Shown here: positions 1 through 7,822 of the stretch, piece after piece
How the letters are laid out: each line of letters opens with the position of its first letter
Numbering within the stretch: position 1 is the first letter of the stretch
Origin: Deltaproteobacteria bacterium
GTDB taxonomy: Bacteria; Desulfobacterota; Desulfobacteria; Desulfobacterales; JAABPS01
Direction: 5' to 3'
Length of the DNA stretch: 18,226 nt
Assembly: GCA_019309685.1 (NCBI GenBank)
Contig: JAFDFT010000095.1
Coordinates: forward strand, 1 to 18,226
Program-made: the position numbers and the translations under genes
The notes under the pieces: generated by a model
Told to the model about the DNA's origin: nothing
What the model saw: the letters and a program-made list of their open reading frames with translations, nothing else
Database searches by the model: none

Positions 1-321
1 TGAACTGGTTGTTTTCATCCATCAAGAGATCAAGTTTTGACAGCGTTTTATTAGCTTTGCTTTTATCATTATAAGCGATCCAACTTTAGTTTCTCATAGA
101 TTTTTAAGACATATTTTCATTTTGGGTATAAAATCAGTGCGACACTCTTCGCTTTGAGCTTCACCATAGTTAAAAGCAGGATATGTTCCGCTTCGAAGGA
201 TCTGACCGTCAATGTGATTTGCCGCTTTCGATTTTTGTAAAGATTCCGAAAGATGAATTATCCTGACTGCAAAACCAACCAAACGCTCCTCAAAATCATA
301 TTTTCTATCATTTTCCGACAT
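1..321 (-). pseudogene. broken four-helix-bundle protein gene (23S rRNA intervening-sequence protein family), runs off the left edge
   Basis: The open part (321 down to 94) encodes 75 residues with the hallmarks of the four helix bundle / S23 family: an N-terminal KYDFEERLVGFAVRII helix, then RSGTYPAFNYGEAQSEE and DFIPKMKICLKNL. Family members are usually about 115-125 residues and continue with RET. Here the codon at 94-96 is TGA, where the family has Arg, so CGA to TGA is a simple explanation. The next codons read ETKV in the same frame. Shifting by one base near 80-85 then gives family-like sequence (SKLDLLMDENNQF) that stays open to position 2. The gene therefore seems to carry both a nonsense codon and a one-base deletion. 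The ATG at 319-321 has only a weak Shine-Dalgarno sequence. The role of such proteins is not established; they often occur as orphan genes or inside 23S rRNA insertions, and no rRNA is seen here. Confidence 0.62.
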
Positions 322-343
322 TGTCTATATTTTAGTGCATCCC

Positions 344-380
344 TTCGATATTCGACATTCGGAATTCGTAATTCGATATT
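344..380. repeat. short TTCGATATT-type repeat cluster upstream of the four-helix-bundle gene
   Basis: The nine-base word TTCGATATT occurs at 344-352 and again at 372-380. Between them lie further variants of the same theme (TTCGACATTC, GGAATTCG, TAATTCG), making a run of near-palindromic TTCG/CGAA words. Similar degenerate runs are common between genes in Desulfobacterota. No coding potential is seen. The rest of the gap to rpsT (381-547) has only weak structure: a perfect CCTTTAAAGG palindrome at 432-441 and a CCCG/CGGG pair at about 477-493. Confidence 0.5.
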
Positions 381-547
381 TTTCAATTAAGGTTGTTCTA
401 AACGACATAATTTTTTCACTATCCTTTTAATCCTTTAAAGGTTTTAGGCGCTTCAGTCGAATCATTGTCGAAGATCCCGGACTTTGAGCGGGAAATCCTT
501 TTCGGATCATCATCTTTTTCATGAATGATTCTAATAAATAAAATCTC

Positions 548-576
548 TTGACACCACTTCACCATTTTTGTATAAA
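548..576 (+). promoter_or_regulatory. sigma-70 promoter of rpsT
   Basis: A perfect -35 box TTGACA lies at 548-553 and a -10 box TATAAA at 571-576, separated by exactly 17 bases. Transcription would begin near 583, leaving a leader of about 30 bases with the ribosome-binding site TAAAGGAG at 598-605. This is the best promoter match in the window, as expected for a highly expressed ribosomal protein gene. Confidence 0.8.
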
Positions 577-611
577 ATTTCGATTCAAAAACAATCCTAA
601 AGGAGTTTATA

Positions 612-878
612 TTGGCAAATCATAAATCTGCTTTGAAACGGGCAAGGCAAAACGAAATTAGACGTATTAGAAATAAGTCTGTGAAAACCCGTGTAAAAAA
701 CATTATTAAAGATTTGAAACTGGCCATTGATGGAGAATCAAAGGAGGCTGTTCCGGAAAAACTCAATGCAGCAAAATCTGCGGTTGACAAGGCAGCCAAA
801 AAGGGAGTTATTCATAGAAGAACTGCCGCCAGAAAAATATCCCGTCTTTCCAGACTTGCTAATCCTGATTCAGCTTGA
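612..878 (+). CDS. rpsT: 30S ribosomal protein S20
   Basis: S20 binds 16S rRNA early in 30S subunit assembly and stabilises the lower part of the body. The 88-residue product has the family length and the typical start ANHKSALKRARQNEIRR, a very Lys/Arg-rich helical body, and the conserved KKGVIHRRTAARKISRL near the end (about residues 63-80). Translation starts at a TTG codon at 612, six bases after GGAG (602-605). In-frame TTG is the only codon giving the family N-terminus; rare start codons are known for rpsT in other bacteria and fit its autogenous translational control, but such control is inferred here. The gene is monocistronic, with its own strong promoter, and converges with lptE. No hairpin plus T-run terminator is visible in the 72-base gap after it. 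Confidence 0.96.
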   Translation: MANHKSALKRARQNEIRRIRNKSVKTRVKNIIKDLKLAIDGESKEAVPEKLNAAKSAVDKAAKKGVIHRRTAARKISRLSRLANPDSA

Positions 879-950
879 ACCATAAGCTGACAATGTTCAA
901 TGGATAGCGATCTCTCTTTCCGTCACCAAATCAAATTTTCAGGCAAGTCT

Positions 951-1460
951 TTAAAAATTATCTGTTAAACGATAGTATGCGTTTTCTGCGAGTCTCTCTG
1001 AAAGCTCTGAGATGGCTCGCTTTCTATTTTGCTCCGTTGATAATTTGTCATCCATAACATCATACGCTTCACGGGCTGAAACTACCTTATACCAAAGGAT
1101 ATTTCCTTCACGGTCTTTTAATTCCAGTGCGACTTTTGCTGTTACACGTCTTTCAGCGGATGTATGACGTCTTTTGTGTGTAATTGTTTTATACGATAAA
1201 GACTTAATTTCTCCTGAAAGAAACCCATCTGCAGCTTCTTTGTCTGCATTTTTATTTTGCCGGATAAATTCATATCGAATTGCATTGGTAAACATATTTT
1301 CGGCCCCAGTTTCAGACGTACTGTTCTTTAAAATGCCCACATGGACCTTTTCTACATCGCCCGGCAGATTTCCACTACCAAGGAACCGATATCCGCAAGC
1401 TGATAAAATTAAACATAAAATTAACAGCAACCACACTTCAATGTTTTTAAAAAGAATCAT
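951..1460 (-). CDS. lptE: LPS-assembly lipoprotein LptE
   Basis: LptE is an outer-membrane lipoprotein that plugs the LptD barrel and helps deliver lipopolysaccharide to the cell surface. The 169-residue product begins with a lipoprotein signal peptide: Lys5, a hydrophobic stretch (about 9-20) and lipobox LSAC with Cys22 as the lipidation site, followed by GYRF, the usual LptE mature N-terminus. The rest (KVHVGILKNSTSETGAE, the YKTITHKRRHTSAERRVTA region and a C-terminal helix) matches the deltaproteobacterial LptE pattern, with alternating strands and a helix. The ATG at 1458-1460 directly follows AGGAGGAAGG, a strong ribosome-binding site. It lies 51 bases after leuS on the same strand and is probably co-transcribed; a leuS-lptE pair is familiar in this phylum. 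No terminator hairpin was seen downstream. Sequence conservation in this family is low, so the name rests on lipobox, length and context. Confidence 0.85.
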   Translation of the reverse strand: MILFKNIEVWLLLILCLILSACGYRFLGSGNLPGDVEKVHVGILKNSTSETGAENMFTNAIRYEFIRQNKNADKEAADGFLSGEIKSLSYKTITHKRRHTSAERRVTAKVALELKDREGNILWYKVVSAREAYDVMDDKLSTEQNRKRAISELSERLAENAYYRLTDNF

Positions 1461-1511
1461 CCTTCCTCCTATTTCCTCTTTACAGCAAAATGCAAATAGC
1501 CCTTAGAGGTG

Positions 1512-4127
1512 CTATAAAACAATATTAACCAGCTTGTTTTTAACAACAATAACTTTCTTTATTTTTTCTTTTCCAATAAATTTTTTCGCACGTTCATCTG
1601 AAAGCGCCATCTCTTTTATTGTTTCTTCACTGGCTTCTGCACTCACATTAAACTTGCTTCTTACCTTACCATTTATCTGTATAACAATCAAAAGCTCATC
1701 TTTGAGTATTGCTTCATCGCTAAATACAGGCCATGTTTTTTTCATAACGCTTTCTTTATTCCCCAATTCAGCCCATAGCTCTTCTGAAAAATGAGGAACA
1801 ATGGGCGACAAAAGAAGAATCGCATTCTCCATTGCAAATTTCATCACACCAGATTTATTCTCATCTTCACCGAATCCGGTTTCGTTTGCGTCAATGTCCG
1901 TCATAACATTTACAAGCTCCATGATTGAACTGATAGCCGTGTTAAAATGAAACCTGTCCTCAATATCCCTGGTAACCCTTTTAATTGTCTCATGGGTTTT
2001 TTTATACAAACCGAGAAATCTTCCATCGAGAGCATCCTGGCTGCCCTGAAATGCTTGCACATCTTTTATCGCATCCATACTGTTTCTTGCAAGCCTCCAA
2101 ATGCGGTTTAGAAACCGGTATCCGCCTTCAACGCCCTGTTCATTCCATTCCAAATCCCTTTCCGGCGGCGCCGCAAACAAACAAAACAGCCGCGTGGTAT
2201 CCGCGCCGTATTTTTCCATAAGAACATTCGGATCAATCACATTTTTTTTGGACTTGGACATCTTTTCTACACGGCCCACAGATATTTTTTTCCCGCATTT
2301 TCTGCAAATCCTGCCTGTCTCACTTTCTTCAATCTCATCAGGGAAGAGAAACCCGTGCTCAGGACATGTCGCTGTTTCTTTGCATACCATTCCCTGGGTC
2401 AACAGTCTGGTAAAAGGCTCTTTGTAATTTACAAGGTTGATGTCGTTAAGAACGCGGGTGAAATACCGTGAATAAAGCAGATGCAAAATAGCATGTTCAA
2501 CACCGCCGATATACTGATCCGCGGGCATCCAATAATCCACTGCCTTACTGTCAAACATACCTGTATCAAAGTTGGGGCTGCAGTATCTCTGAAAATACCA
2601 TGACGATTCTACAAATGTATCCATGGTATCTGTCTCTCTTCTCGCGTTCGCGTTCGCGCATTTAGGGCATGTGGCCTTATTAAAGAATTCCAACCCAGGA
2701 AGCGGCGACCCCCCGCCTTCAAGGATATCCACATCTTCTGGAAGAACTATCGGCAAATCTTTTTCCGGCACAGGCATAACACCGCACGTTTCACAATGAA
2801 TCATTGGAATGGGAGCACCCCAATACCGTTGCCGTGAAATACCCCAGTCCCTAAGCCGGTAGCTGATTGTTTTCTGCCCCATATTTTCCTTTTCAAGGAA
2901 AGAAGCGATCTCATCAAGCGCCTTCCGGTTCAGCAAATCATTAAACTGTCCAGAGTTTACCATGATTCCATCACTCACATAGGCTTCTGACATGGTCGCA
3001 GGATCTAAATCCTCTTCTGCTGGTTTTACGACAATGATAATGTCCAAATCATATTTTTTAGCGAACTCAAAATCCCTTTGGTCATGAGCCGGTACACACA
3101 TAATTGCGCCGGTTCCATATTCCATCAAAGCAAAATTGGCCGTGTATACCGGCATCTTTTTACCGCTAAACGGATTCAGACAATATGCCCCGGTAAACAC
3201 ACCTTCTTTTTCATATCCATCAATAGCTTTATCCGATCGATCCTGCGTTGATATGCGGTCAATGAATTGCTTTACATCGGATTCGTGTTCGGAACCTTTC
3301 GAAAGCGCTAAAATAAGCGGATGCTCCGGTGCAAGGCACATAAACGTCGCACCAAAAACAGTATCTTGCCGTGTTGTAAAAACTGAAATAAAATTGTCAC
3401 ATTCTTTTGGGGGATTTTCGATGGGGAACCGTATTTCCGCACCCACACTCTTGCCGATCCAGTTTTTTTGCATGCTGATAACCTTCTCTGGCCATCCGGG
3501 AAGCTTATCGCAATAGGTTAACAAATCTTCAGCGAATTCGGTAATTCGAAAAAACCACTGCCACAGTTTTTTTTGGCGCACCTGCTTGCCGCATCGCCAG
3601 CACATGCCCGCTTCTACCTGCTCATTCGCTAAAACCGTCTGGCACGGTTCACACCAGTTTACAAAAGACTCTTTTCTGTAAGCCATGCCTTTTTCATACA
3701 TCTTCAAAAAAAGCCATTGCTCCCACCTGTAATAGTCAGGTTTGCAGGTGGCGATCTCTCTATCCCAATCATATGAAAAACCCATCCTCTTGAGCTGGGA
3801 TCGCATGGTATCGATATTTTCATATGTCCATTTTGCGGGATGGGTATTATTTTCAATGGCAGCATTCTCAGCAGGCATGCCAAACGCGTCCCACCCCATT
3901 GGGTGCAGAACATTATATCCCCTCATTTTCTTATATCGGGATATCACATCTCCAATTGTATAATTCCGCACATGCCCAATATGGATCTTACCGGAAGGAT
4001 ATGGAAACATTTCAAAAAGATAGTATTTTTCCTTGTCCGGATCCTCAAAGACCTTAAACGCCTTTGTGTCTTCCCAAAAGGCTTGCCATTTTACTTCTAC
4101 TTTTTTAGGATTGTATTTTTCGTCCAC
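1512..4127 (-). CDS. leuS: leucyl-tRNA synthetase
   Basis: This class I aminoacyl-tRNA synthetase charges tRNA-Leu and edits mischarged products. The 871-residue protein is full length. Residues 43-52 carry the PSGKIHIGH signature (HIGH at 49-52) and KMSKS lies at 622-626. The CP1 editing domain is inserted between them, with the threonine-rich TTRQDTVFGAT (251-261) and GTGAIMCVPAHDQRDFEFA (338-356) containing the conserved editing Asp. CxxC pairs at Cys159/162 with 176/179 and at 445/448 with 487/490 suggest zinc ribbons; a third Cys-rich loop (588-611) sits in the leucine-specific insertion just before KMSKS. The anticodon-binding helices and the C-terminal domain (QINGKVRSKF) follow. Translation starts at GTG (4125-4127), preceded by GGGAGTG about 12 bases upstream. 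It is the first gene of the leuS-lptE unit. Confidence 0.98.
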   Translation of the reverse strand: MDEKYNPKKVEVKWQAFWEDTKAFKVFEDPDKEKYYLFEMFPYPSGKIHIGHVRNYTIGDVISRYKKMRGYNVLHPMGWDAFGMPAENAAIENNTHPAKWTYENIDTMRSQLKRMGFSYDWDREIATCKPDYYRWEQWLFLKMYEKGMAYRKESFVNWCEPCQTVLANEQVEAGMCWRCGKQVRQKKLWQWFFRITEFAEDLLTYCDKLPGWPEKVISMQKNWIGKSVGAEIRFPIENPPKECDNFISVFTTRQDTVFGATFMCLAPEHPLILALSKGSEHESDVKQFIDRISTQDRSDKAIDGYEKEGVFTGAYCLNPFSGKKMPVYTANFALMEYGTGAIMCVPAHDQRDFEFAKKYDLDIIIVVKPAEEDLDPATMSEAYVSDGIMVNSGQFNDLLNRKALDEIASFLEKENMGQKTISYRLRDWGISRQRYWGAPIPMIHCETCGVMPVPEKDLPIVLPEDVDILEGGGSPLPGLEFFNKATCPKCANANARRETDTMDTFVESSWYFQRYCSPNFDTGMFDSKAVDYWMPADQYIGGVEHAILHLLYSRYFTRVLNDINLVNYKEPFTRLLTQGMVCKETATCPEHGFLFPDEIEESETGRICRKCGKKISVGRVEKMSKSKKNVIDPNVLMEKYGADTTRLFCLFAAPPERDLEWNEQGVEGGYRFLNRIWRLARNSMDAIKDVQAFQGSQDALDGRFLGLYKKTHETIKRVTRDIEDRFHFNTAISSIMELVNVMTDIDANETGFGEDENKSGVMKFAMENAILLLSPIVPHFSEELWAELGNKESVMKKTWPVFSDEAILKDELLIVIQINGKVRSKFNVSAEASEETIKEMALSDERAKKFIGKEKIKKVIVVKNKLVNIVL

Positions 4128-4176
4128 TGAAACTTATCACTCCCTATCAATAATAGTCGGTATGGTTATCTCTCTC

Positions 4177-4300
4177 ATTTCCATTGATAAATGGCCTTTT
4201 TCCAGTTCAGGTATGACGGAATGAAAACGTGCTCATTTCTAGATTGGAAATACCTTAAAAGTACCCATCTTTTGAATTTTAATGAGCAGGATGGGTACTG
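4177..4300 (-). repeat. short copy of an interspersed palindromic repeat, in the leuS upstream region
   Basis: Read on the minus strand, this 124-base block aligns along most of its length with 7574-7807: both begin CAGTRCCCATCC, continue with GGTAC/GGCAC, GTATTTC, AAATGAGC, and end with GGAAAA-GG-CCATTTAT-ATGGAAAT. The first part folds as a perfect 10-base hairpin (AGTACCCATC at 4260-4269 with GATGGGTACT at 4290-4299, 20-base loop). The second part has imperfect terminal inverted repeats (CCATTGATAAATGG at 4181-4194 against about 4231-4246). It lacks the central about 110 bases of the longer copy. It ends 49 bases before the leuS start, so it probably lies in the leuS leader or promoter. Confidence 0.65.
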
Positions 4301-4397
4301 TCGAGTCTAAACCGTGCTTTCTAATGCCATAATATTGTATAAATATCAAGATATCGTTTGACTTGTGTTCAACAATTTCATATTTAAAAAAAAGGAA

Positions 4398-4427
4398 TTG
4401 TTTTAGATATATACAACATTTTATATG
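4398..4427 (+). promoter_or_regulatory. weak candidate promoter for rng
   Basis: TTGTTT (4398-4403) and TATATG (4422-4427), 18 bases apart, lie about 70 bases before the rng start. The surrounding 4301-4494 is AT-rich and otherwise empty of recognisable features. The match is modest and in AT-rich DNA such matches arise by chance. Confidence 0.22.
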
Positions 4428-4494
4428 TGACGTACTGGGCAATCCTTAATCAAATTCTAAAAATATTACTATGATTTGGAAAATATAATTCATT

Positions 4495-5895
4495 ATGACC
4501 AGTAAAATACTCATTAACGCCATTGATGCTGATGAATGCAGAATAGCCAAAGTCAAAGAAAATCAGCTTGAAGAATTCCATTTCGAAAGCGCCGGCAGAG
4601 AGATCACTCATGGGAATATTTACAAGGCTGTTATTTCCCGGATTGAACCCAGCCTGCAGGCAACATTTATTGATTACGGCGCCGAACGAAATGGTTTTCT
4701 CCAAAAACATGAAATCCACAGTGATTATTACCAGGACACGCCCACAGGCGACCTATCGATAAACACTATTGTAAAACGCGGACAGGAGCTTCTTGTTCAG
4801 GTGACGAAAGACCCTATTATGAATAAGGGGGCCATGCTGACCACCTATATATCATTGCCTGGCAGATTTATCGTGCTGATGCCTGGAAGTGATAACCGCG
4901 GTATTTCCAGGAAGATAGAGGATGAAGATGAACGTACCCGTCTGAAAGATATTGTGGACAAATTAAAACTTCCTGACGGGTTTGGCATTATCGTTCGAAC
5001 CGCGGGCATCAACAGTACCAAAACGCTTTTGGACAAAGACTTGAGCTACCTGCTGCGGCTTTGGAAAAATATTAAAACCGATGTAAAAAAGATAAAAGCA
5101 CCTGCACTTCTGTATAAAGAACAAAACCTTGTGGTTAGATCTATCAGGGATTATTTTACTACGGATGTTACAGAGATTCTTGTTGATGACGAGCACATCT
5201 TTCGCGAAGCCAAGGATTTTTTAAAAATTATATCCCCAAAACACAAAAAAATCGTGAAACTTCATAAGGATGACAAACCCATTTTTACAAAATATCAACT
5301 CGAAGACCAAATTGCGTCTATATTTGAAAGCAGAGTAAATCTTAAGTCCGGAGGATCTATTGTTATCGAACAAACCGAAGCTCTAGTCTCAATTGACGTC
5401 AACTCCGGTAAAGCAACCCAGCAAAAATCAGTAGAGCAAACGGCTCTGAAAACCAATATAGAGGCTGCAGAAGAAATTACCCGCCAGTTACGATTAAGAG
5501 ACCTTGGCGGACTTATCGTCATTGACTTTATTGATATGAGAGACGCAAAGCACAGAGCTGAAGTTGAAAAAGCATTAAGGGCCTATGCTAAAAATGATAA
5601 GGCAAAGATAAATATTAGTAAAATTTCAAAGTTCGGACTTCTTGAAATGTCAAGACAGCGGATACGGCCATCCATTGAATTTGGAAGTTTTGTCCCCTGC
5701 ACGCATTGTAAGGGAAAAGGACTAACACCTTCCCCTGAGACTCTAGGCGTCGGATTTCTGCGAAAGCTGAGCCTCGAAACATTGAAAGATAACATTTCAG
5801 TTGTAAATGGTATTGTACCTGTTGAAGTCGCGGATTACATGCTGAACAGAAAGCGGAAGGAAATATTGGAGAACTTGAGGAAAGACGCGGACTGA
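4495..5895 (+). CDS. rng: ribonuclease G (Rne/Rng family endoribonuclease)
   Basis: RNase E/G enzymes cut single-stranded AU-rich RNA, maturing 16S rRNA and starting mRNA decay. The 466-residue product has only the catalytic half: an S1-type RNA-binding domain (about 36-115), a 5'-sensor/RNase H-like region, then the DNase I-like core. The two magnesium-binding Asp residues are Asp301 in ALVSIDVNSGK and Asp344 in LGGLIVIDFIDM, and the zinc-link is Cys402-x-x-Cys405 (CTHCKGKG). KTNIEAAEEITRQLRLRDLGG (split by the core) is highly typical. The long C-terminal scaffold of RNase E is absent, so RNase G is the better name. The ATG at 4495 gives the expected N-terminus (KILINAIDADECRIA); the ribosome-binding site is poor (TTTGGA, about 14 bases away). 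It is divergent from leuS. A repeat block follows it, and no clear terminator was seen. Confidence 0.95.
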   Translation: MTSKILINAIDADECRIAKVKENQLEEFHFESAGREITHGNIYKAVISRIEPSLQATFIDYGAERNGFLQKHEIHSDYYQDTPTGDLSINTIVKRGQELLVQVTKDPIMNKGAMLTTYISLPGRFIVLMPGSDNRGISRKIEDEDERTRLKDIVDKLKLPDGFGIIVRTAGINSTKTLLDKDLSYLLRLWKNIKTDVKKIKAPALLYKEQNLVVRSIRDYFTTDVTEILVDDEHIFREAKDFLKIISPKHKKIVKLHKDDKPIFTKYQLEDQIASIFESRVNLKSGGSIVIEQTEALVSIDVNSGKATQQKSVEQTALKTNIEAAEEITRQLRLRDLGGLIVIDFIDMRDAKHRAEVEKALRAYAKNDKAKINISKISKFGLLEMSRQRIRPSIEFGSFVPCTHCKGKGLTPSPETLGVGFLRKLSLETLKDNISVVNGIVPVEVADYMLNRKRKEILENLRKDAD

Positions 5896-5961
5896 GAATT
5901 ATAATTGAAGCGGACAATACCATGACCCCCGGAGAAAGCAAAATAGTCAGCAAATAAATTT

Positions 5962-6121
5962 GATGAGCCCGTAAAAAGTCCAATTTAGATGATTTTGTAA
6001 AAAGTTCAAATTCAAGGCGTGCAAATTTTGCAATCATGAGGTGTACTTATCGTACGTTGAATGATTACGAAATGCAGCACAATGCAGTCCGCCGACGGCG
6101 GATTACGAAACCATCTAATTT
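5962..6121. repeat. palindromic, MITE-like extragenic repeat
   Basis: Two tandem 26-base units (5962-5987 and 5988-6013; 19 of 26 identical) share GATGA and GTAAAAAGT. The second overlaps the left arm of an inverted repeat, AATTTAGATGATTTTGTAA (5982-6000), which pairs with TTACGAAACCATCTAATTT (6103-6121) at 16 of 19 positions. Inside are GTAC words around TTATC (6041-6056) and a perfect hairpin TCCGCC-GAC-GGCGGA (6088-6102). Elements ending in CGTAAAAAGT...ACGAAACCATC are familiar in Desulfobacterales genomes. There is no transposase and no plausible protein. 5896-5961 before it shows nothing recognisable. Confidence 0.65.
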
Positions 6122-6234
6122 GATTGATATATCCTCTTCGAACCTATACAACGCCCTGAATAGATCGAATAACCCAATGGTTACATATTTACAGCGTGTA
6201 TCATACTCAAATATTTCATACAGACTGTAACGTT

Positions 6235-6240
6235 TATAAT
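6235..6240 (+). promoter_or_regulatory. candidate -10 box for purB
   Basis: A perfect TATAAT sits 25 bases upstream of the purB start codon. No convincing -35 hexamer lies 16-18 bases before it (the best, ATTTCA, is poor), so it would need an activator or be accidental. The flanking stretch 6122-6265 otherwise shows no gene or structure. Confidence 0.28.
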
Positions 6241-6265
6241 AATCGACAAATTAACGGAACCTACT

Positions 6266-7564
6266 ATGATTAAAAGATATACCCGAGAAATAATGGGAGA
6301 ACTTTGGACAGATGAAAAAAAGTATCAAACATGGCTAAGCGTTGAGGTGGCCGCATGTGAAGCCATGGCTGAAATGGGTATGATTCCAAAAGACGCGGCA
6401 AAAACCATCAAGGAAAAAGCAAATTTTTCTGTTGAAAGGATCGAAGAGATAGAGGCTGAAACCAAGCACGATGTTATTGCTTTTCTTACCAGTGTCGCTG
6501 AACATGTTGGCCCGGACGCCAGATATATTCACCTGGGGATGACATCTTCTGATGTTCTGGATACCAGCATGGCATCTCTTCTAAGGCAGGCTGGACTTAT
6601 TATTTTAAATGATTGTGACATATTTCTCGATACACTAAAGACAAGGGCCTTTGAACATCAGCACACAATCATGATTGGAAGATCGCACGGCATTCATGCA
6701 GAGCCCATCACCTTCGGTCTAAAACTTGCTGTCTGGTATGATGAAATGCGGCGCAATAAAAGCAGATTTGAACGAGCCGTTGAAAACATCAGTTTTGGAA
6801 AAATTTCCGGCGCTGTCGGCACATTTGCCAATATTCCCCCTGAAATAGAAGCCTATGTCTGCAAAAAGCTCGATCTAAAACCAGCGCCCGCGTCCACTCA
6901 GGTTATTCAACGGGATCGATACGCTGAATATTTTACAGTTTTGGCAATTATGGCATCCTCCATTGAAAAGATGGCAGTTGAAATTCGGCACCTTCAAAGA
7001 ACCGAGGTGCTGGAGGCTGAAGAGTATTTTTCAAAAGGCCAAAAAGGATCGTCCGCCATGCCGCATAAACGAAATCCCATAGGATCAGAGAATTTATCAG
7101 GTCTTGCCCGTATTATCCGGTCCAACGCTATGGCAGCTATGGAAAACATCCCTTTGTGGCACGAGAGAGACATCAGTCATTCATCTGTTGAAAGAATTAT
7201 CGCGCCGGATAGCACCATATTAATGGATTATATGTTAAACCGGTTTAACAGTATTATGAAAAATCTTGTTATATACCCTGACAAGATGTTGGAAAATCTT
7301 GACACATTAAAGGGACTAATTTATTCACAACAGATTTTGCTGTCACTGGCTGAAGCAGGCGTAACACGTGAAGATGCTTATCAAATGGTCCAGTCTCAGG
7401 CCATGAAAGTGTGGGATGATAAAAAGGATTTTAAAACACTGATTCTTAATGACAAAAATATCGGCAAGCATCTGGACCATAAAAAAATTGAAGAATTATT
7501 TGACGTAAGAAATCATTTAAAGTATATCAACGCCATTTTTGATCGAGTATTTACAGAAAAGTAA
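6266..7564 (+). CDS. purB: adenylosuccinate lyase
   Basis: PurB catalyses two fumarate-releasing steps of purine synthesis: SAICAR to AICAR and adenylosuccinate to AMP. The 432-residue product is the normal length. Visible signature positions are His68 (TKHDV), TSSD at 93-96, His141 in RSHGIHAEP (the general acid) and the fumarase/aspartase-superfamily loop GSSAMPHKRNP (261-271) with catalytic Ser262/Ser263. The helical-bundle core follows, with RTEVLEAEEYF just before the loop. Numbering agrees with the Bacillus/Thermotoga type of PurB. The ATG at 6266 is preceded by a weak ACGGA site. The gene stands alone between two repeat blocks; the repeat at 7574 begins ten bases after its stop codon and its GTGCCCAT/ATGGGCAC hairpin could help end the transcript. 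Confidence 0.98.
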   Translation: MIKRYTREIMGELWTDEKKYQTWLSVEVAACEAMAEMGMIPKDAAKTIKEKANFSVERIEEIEAETKHDVIAFLTSVAEHVGPDARYIHLGMTSSDVLDTSMASLLRQAGLIILNDCDIFLDTLKTRAFEHQHTIMIGRSHGIHAEPITFGLKLAVWYDEMRRNKSRFERAVENISFGKISGAVGTFANIPPEIEAYVCKKLDLKPAPASTQVIQRDRYAEYFTVLAIMASSIEKMAVEIRHLQRTEVLEAEEYFSKGQKGSSAMPHKRNPIGSENLSGLARIIRSNAMAAMENIPLWHERDISHSSVERIIAPDSTILMDYMLNRFNSIMKNLVIYPDKMLENLDTLKGLIYSQQILLSLAEAGVTREDAYQMVQSQAMKVWDDKKDFKTLILNDKNIGKHLDHKKIEELFDVRNHLKYINAIFDRVFTEK

Positions 7565-7573
7565 AGAATTAAC

Positions 7574-7807
7574 CAGTGCCCATCCATTCAGTTTTAAAAA
7601 TGGGCACGTAAAAGTATTTCTAATCCATAAATGAGCGATTTTTCGCAATGCCAATGAAATCAGGGAATTGTGCGGAGGCGTACTCGGTTGTACGTCGACA
7701 AGTAATTCTACGGATTTATCCGCCTCAGGCGGGTTGACGCAGCTTGTCTCGCCGTAGCCTTGGCGTTGGCGGAAAATTGCGGAAAAGGACCATTTATGGA
7801 TGGAAAT
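7574..7807 (+). repeat. long copy of the interspersed palindromic repeat, between purB and yajC
   Basis: This 234-base block is the fuller version of the repeat at 4177-4300. It starts with a hairpin (GTGCCCAT 7576-7583 with ATGGGCAC 7600-7607). Next comes an element with terminal inverted repeats at 7623-7649 and 7776-7801 (22 of 26 aligned positions pair, the outer 11, ATCCATAAATG, perfectly). Inside are CGTAC/GTACG (7679-7694), CCGCC-TCA-GGCGG (7720-7732) and the GTCTCGCCGTAGCCTTGGCG motif (7746-7765). It ends exactly where the yajC ribosome-binding site begins, so the yajC transcript either starts upstream of it or inside it. No protein-coding potential is apparent. Confidence 0.7.
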
Positions 7808-7822
7808 TAAGGAGGTACTATC

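Noticed and set aside
872..950. Possible rho-independent terminator between rpsT and lptE
   Set aside because: Only a five-base AGCTT/AAGCT pairing without a T-run is visible; too weak to call.
4239..4442. Minus-strand open frame of 67 codons before leuS
   Set aside because: It overlaps the short repeat copy and AT-rich leader, with no ribosome-binding site and no recognisable protein features.
5615..6037. Minus-strand open frame of 140 codons over the rng 3' end
   Set aside because: Antisense to the conserved RNase G C-terminus and into the repeat; no start signals.
5962..6121. CRISPR-like repeat array
   Set aside because: Only two tandem units, without spacers between them, joined to inverted repeats; this is not a CRISPR pattern.
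6036..6230. Plus-strand open frame of 64 codons between rng and purB
   Set aside because: It runs through the palindromic repeat at 5962-6121, has no ribosome-binding site, and its residues look like translated repeat DNA.
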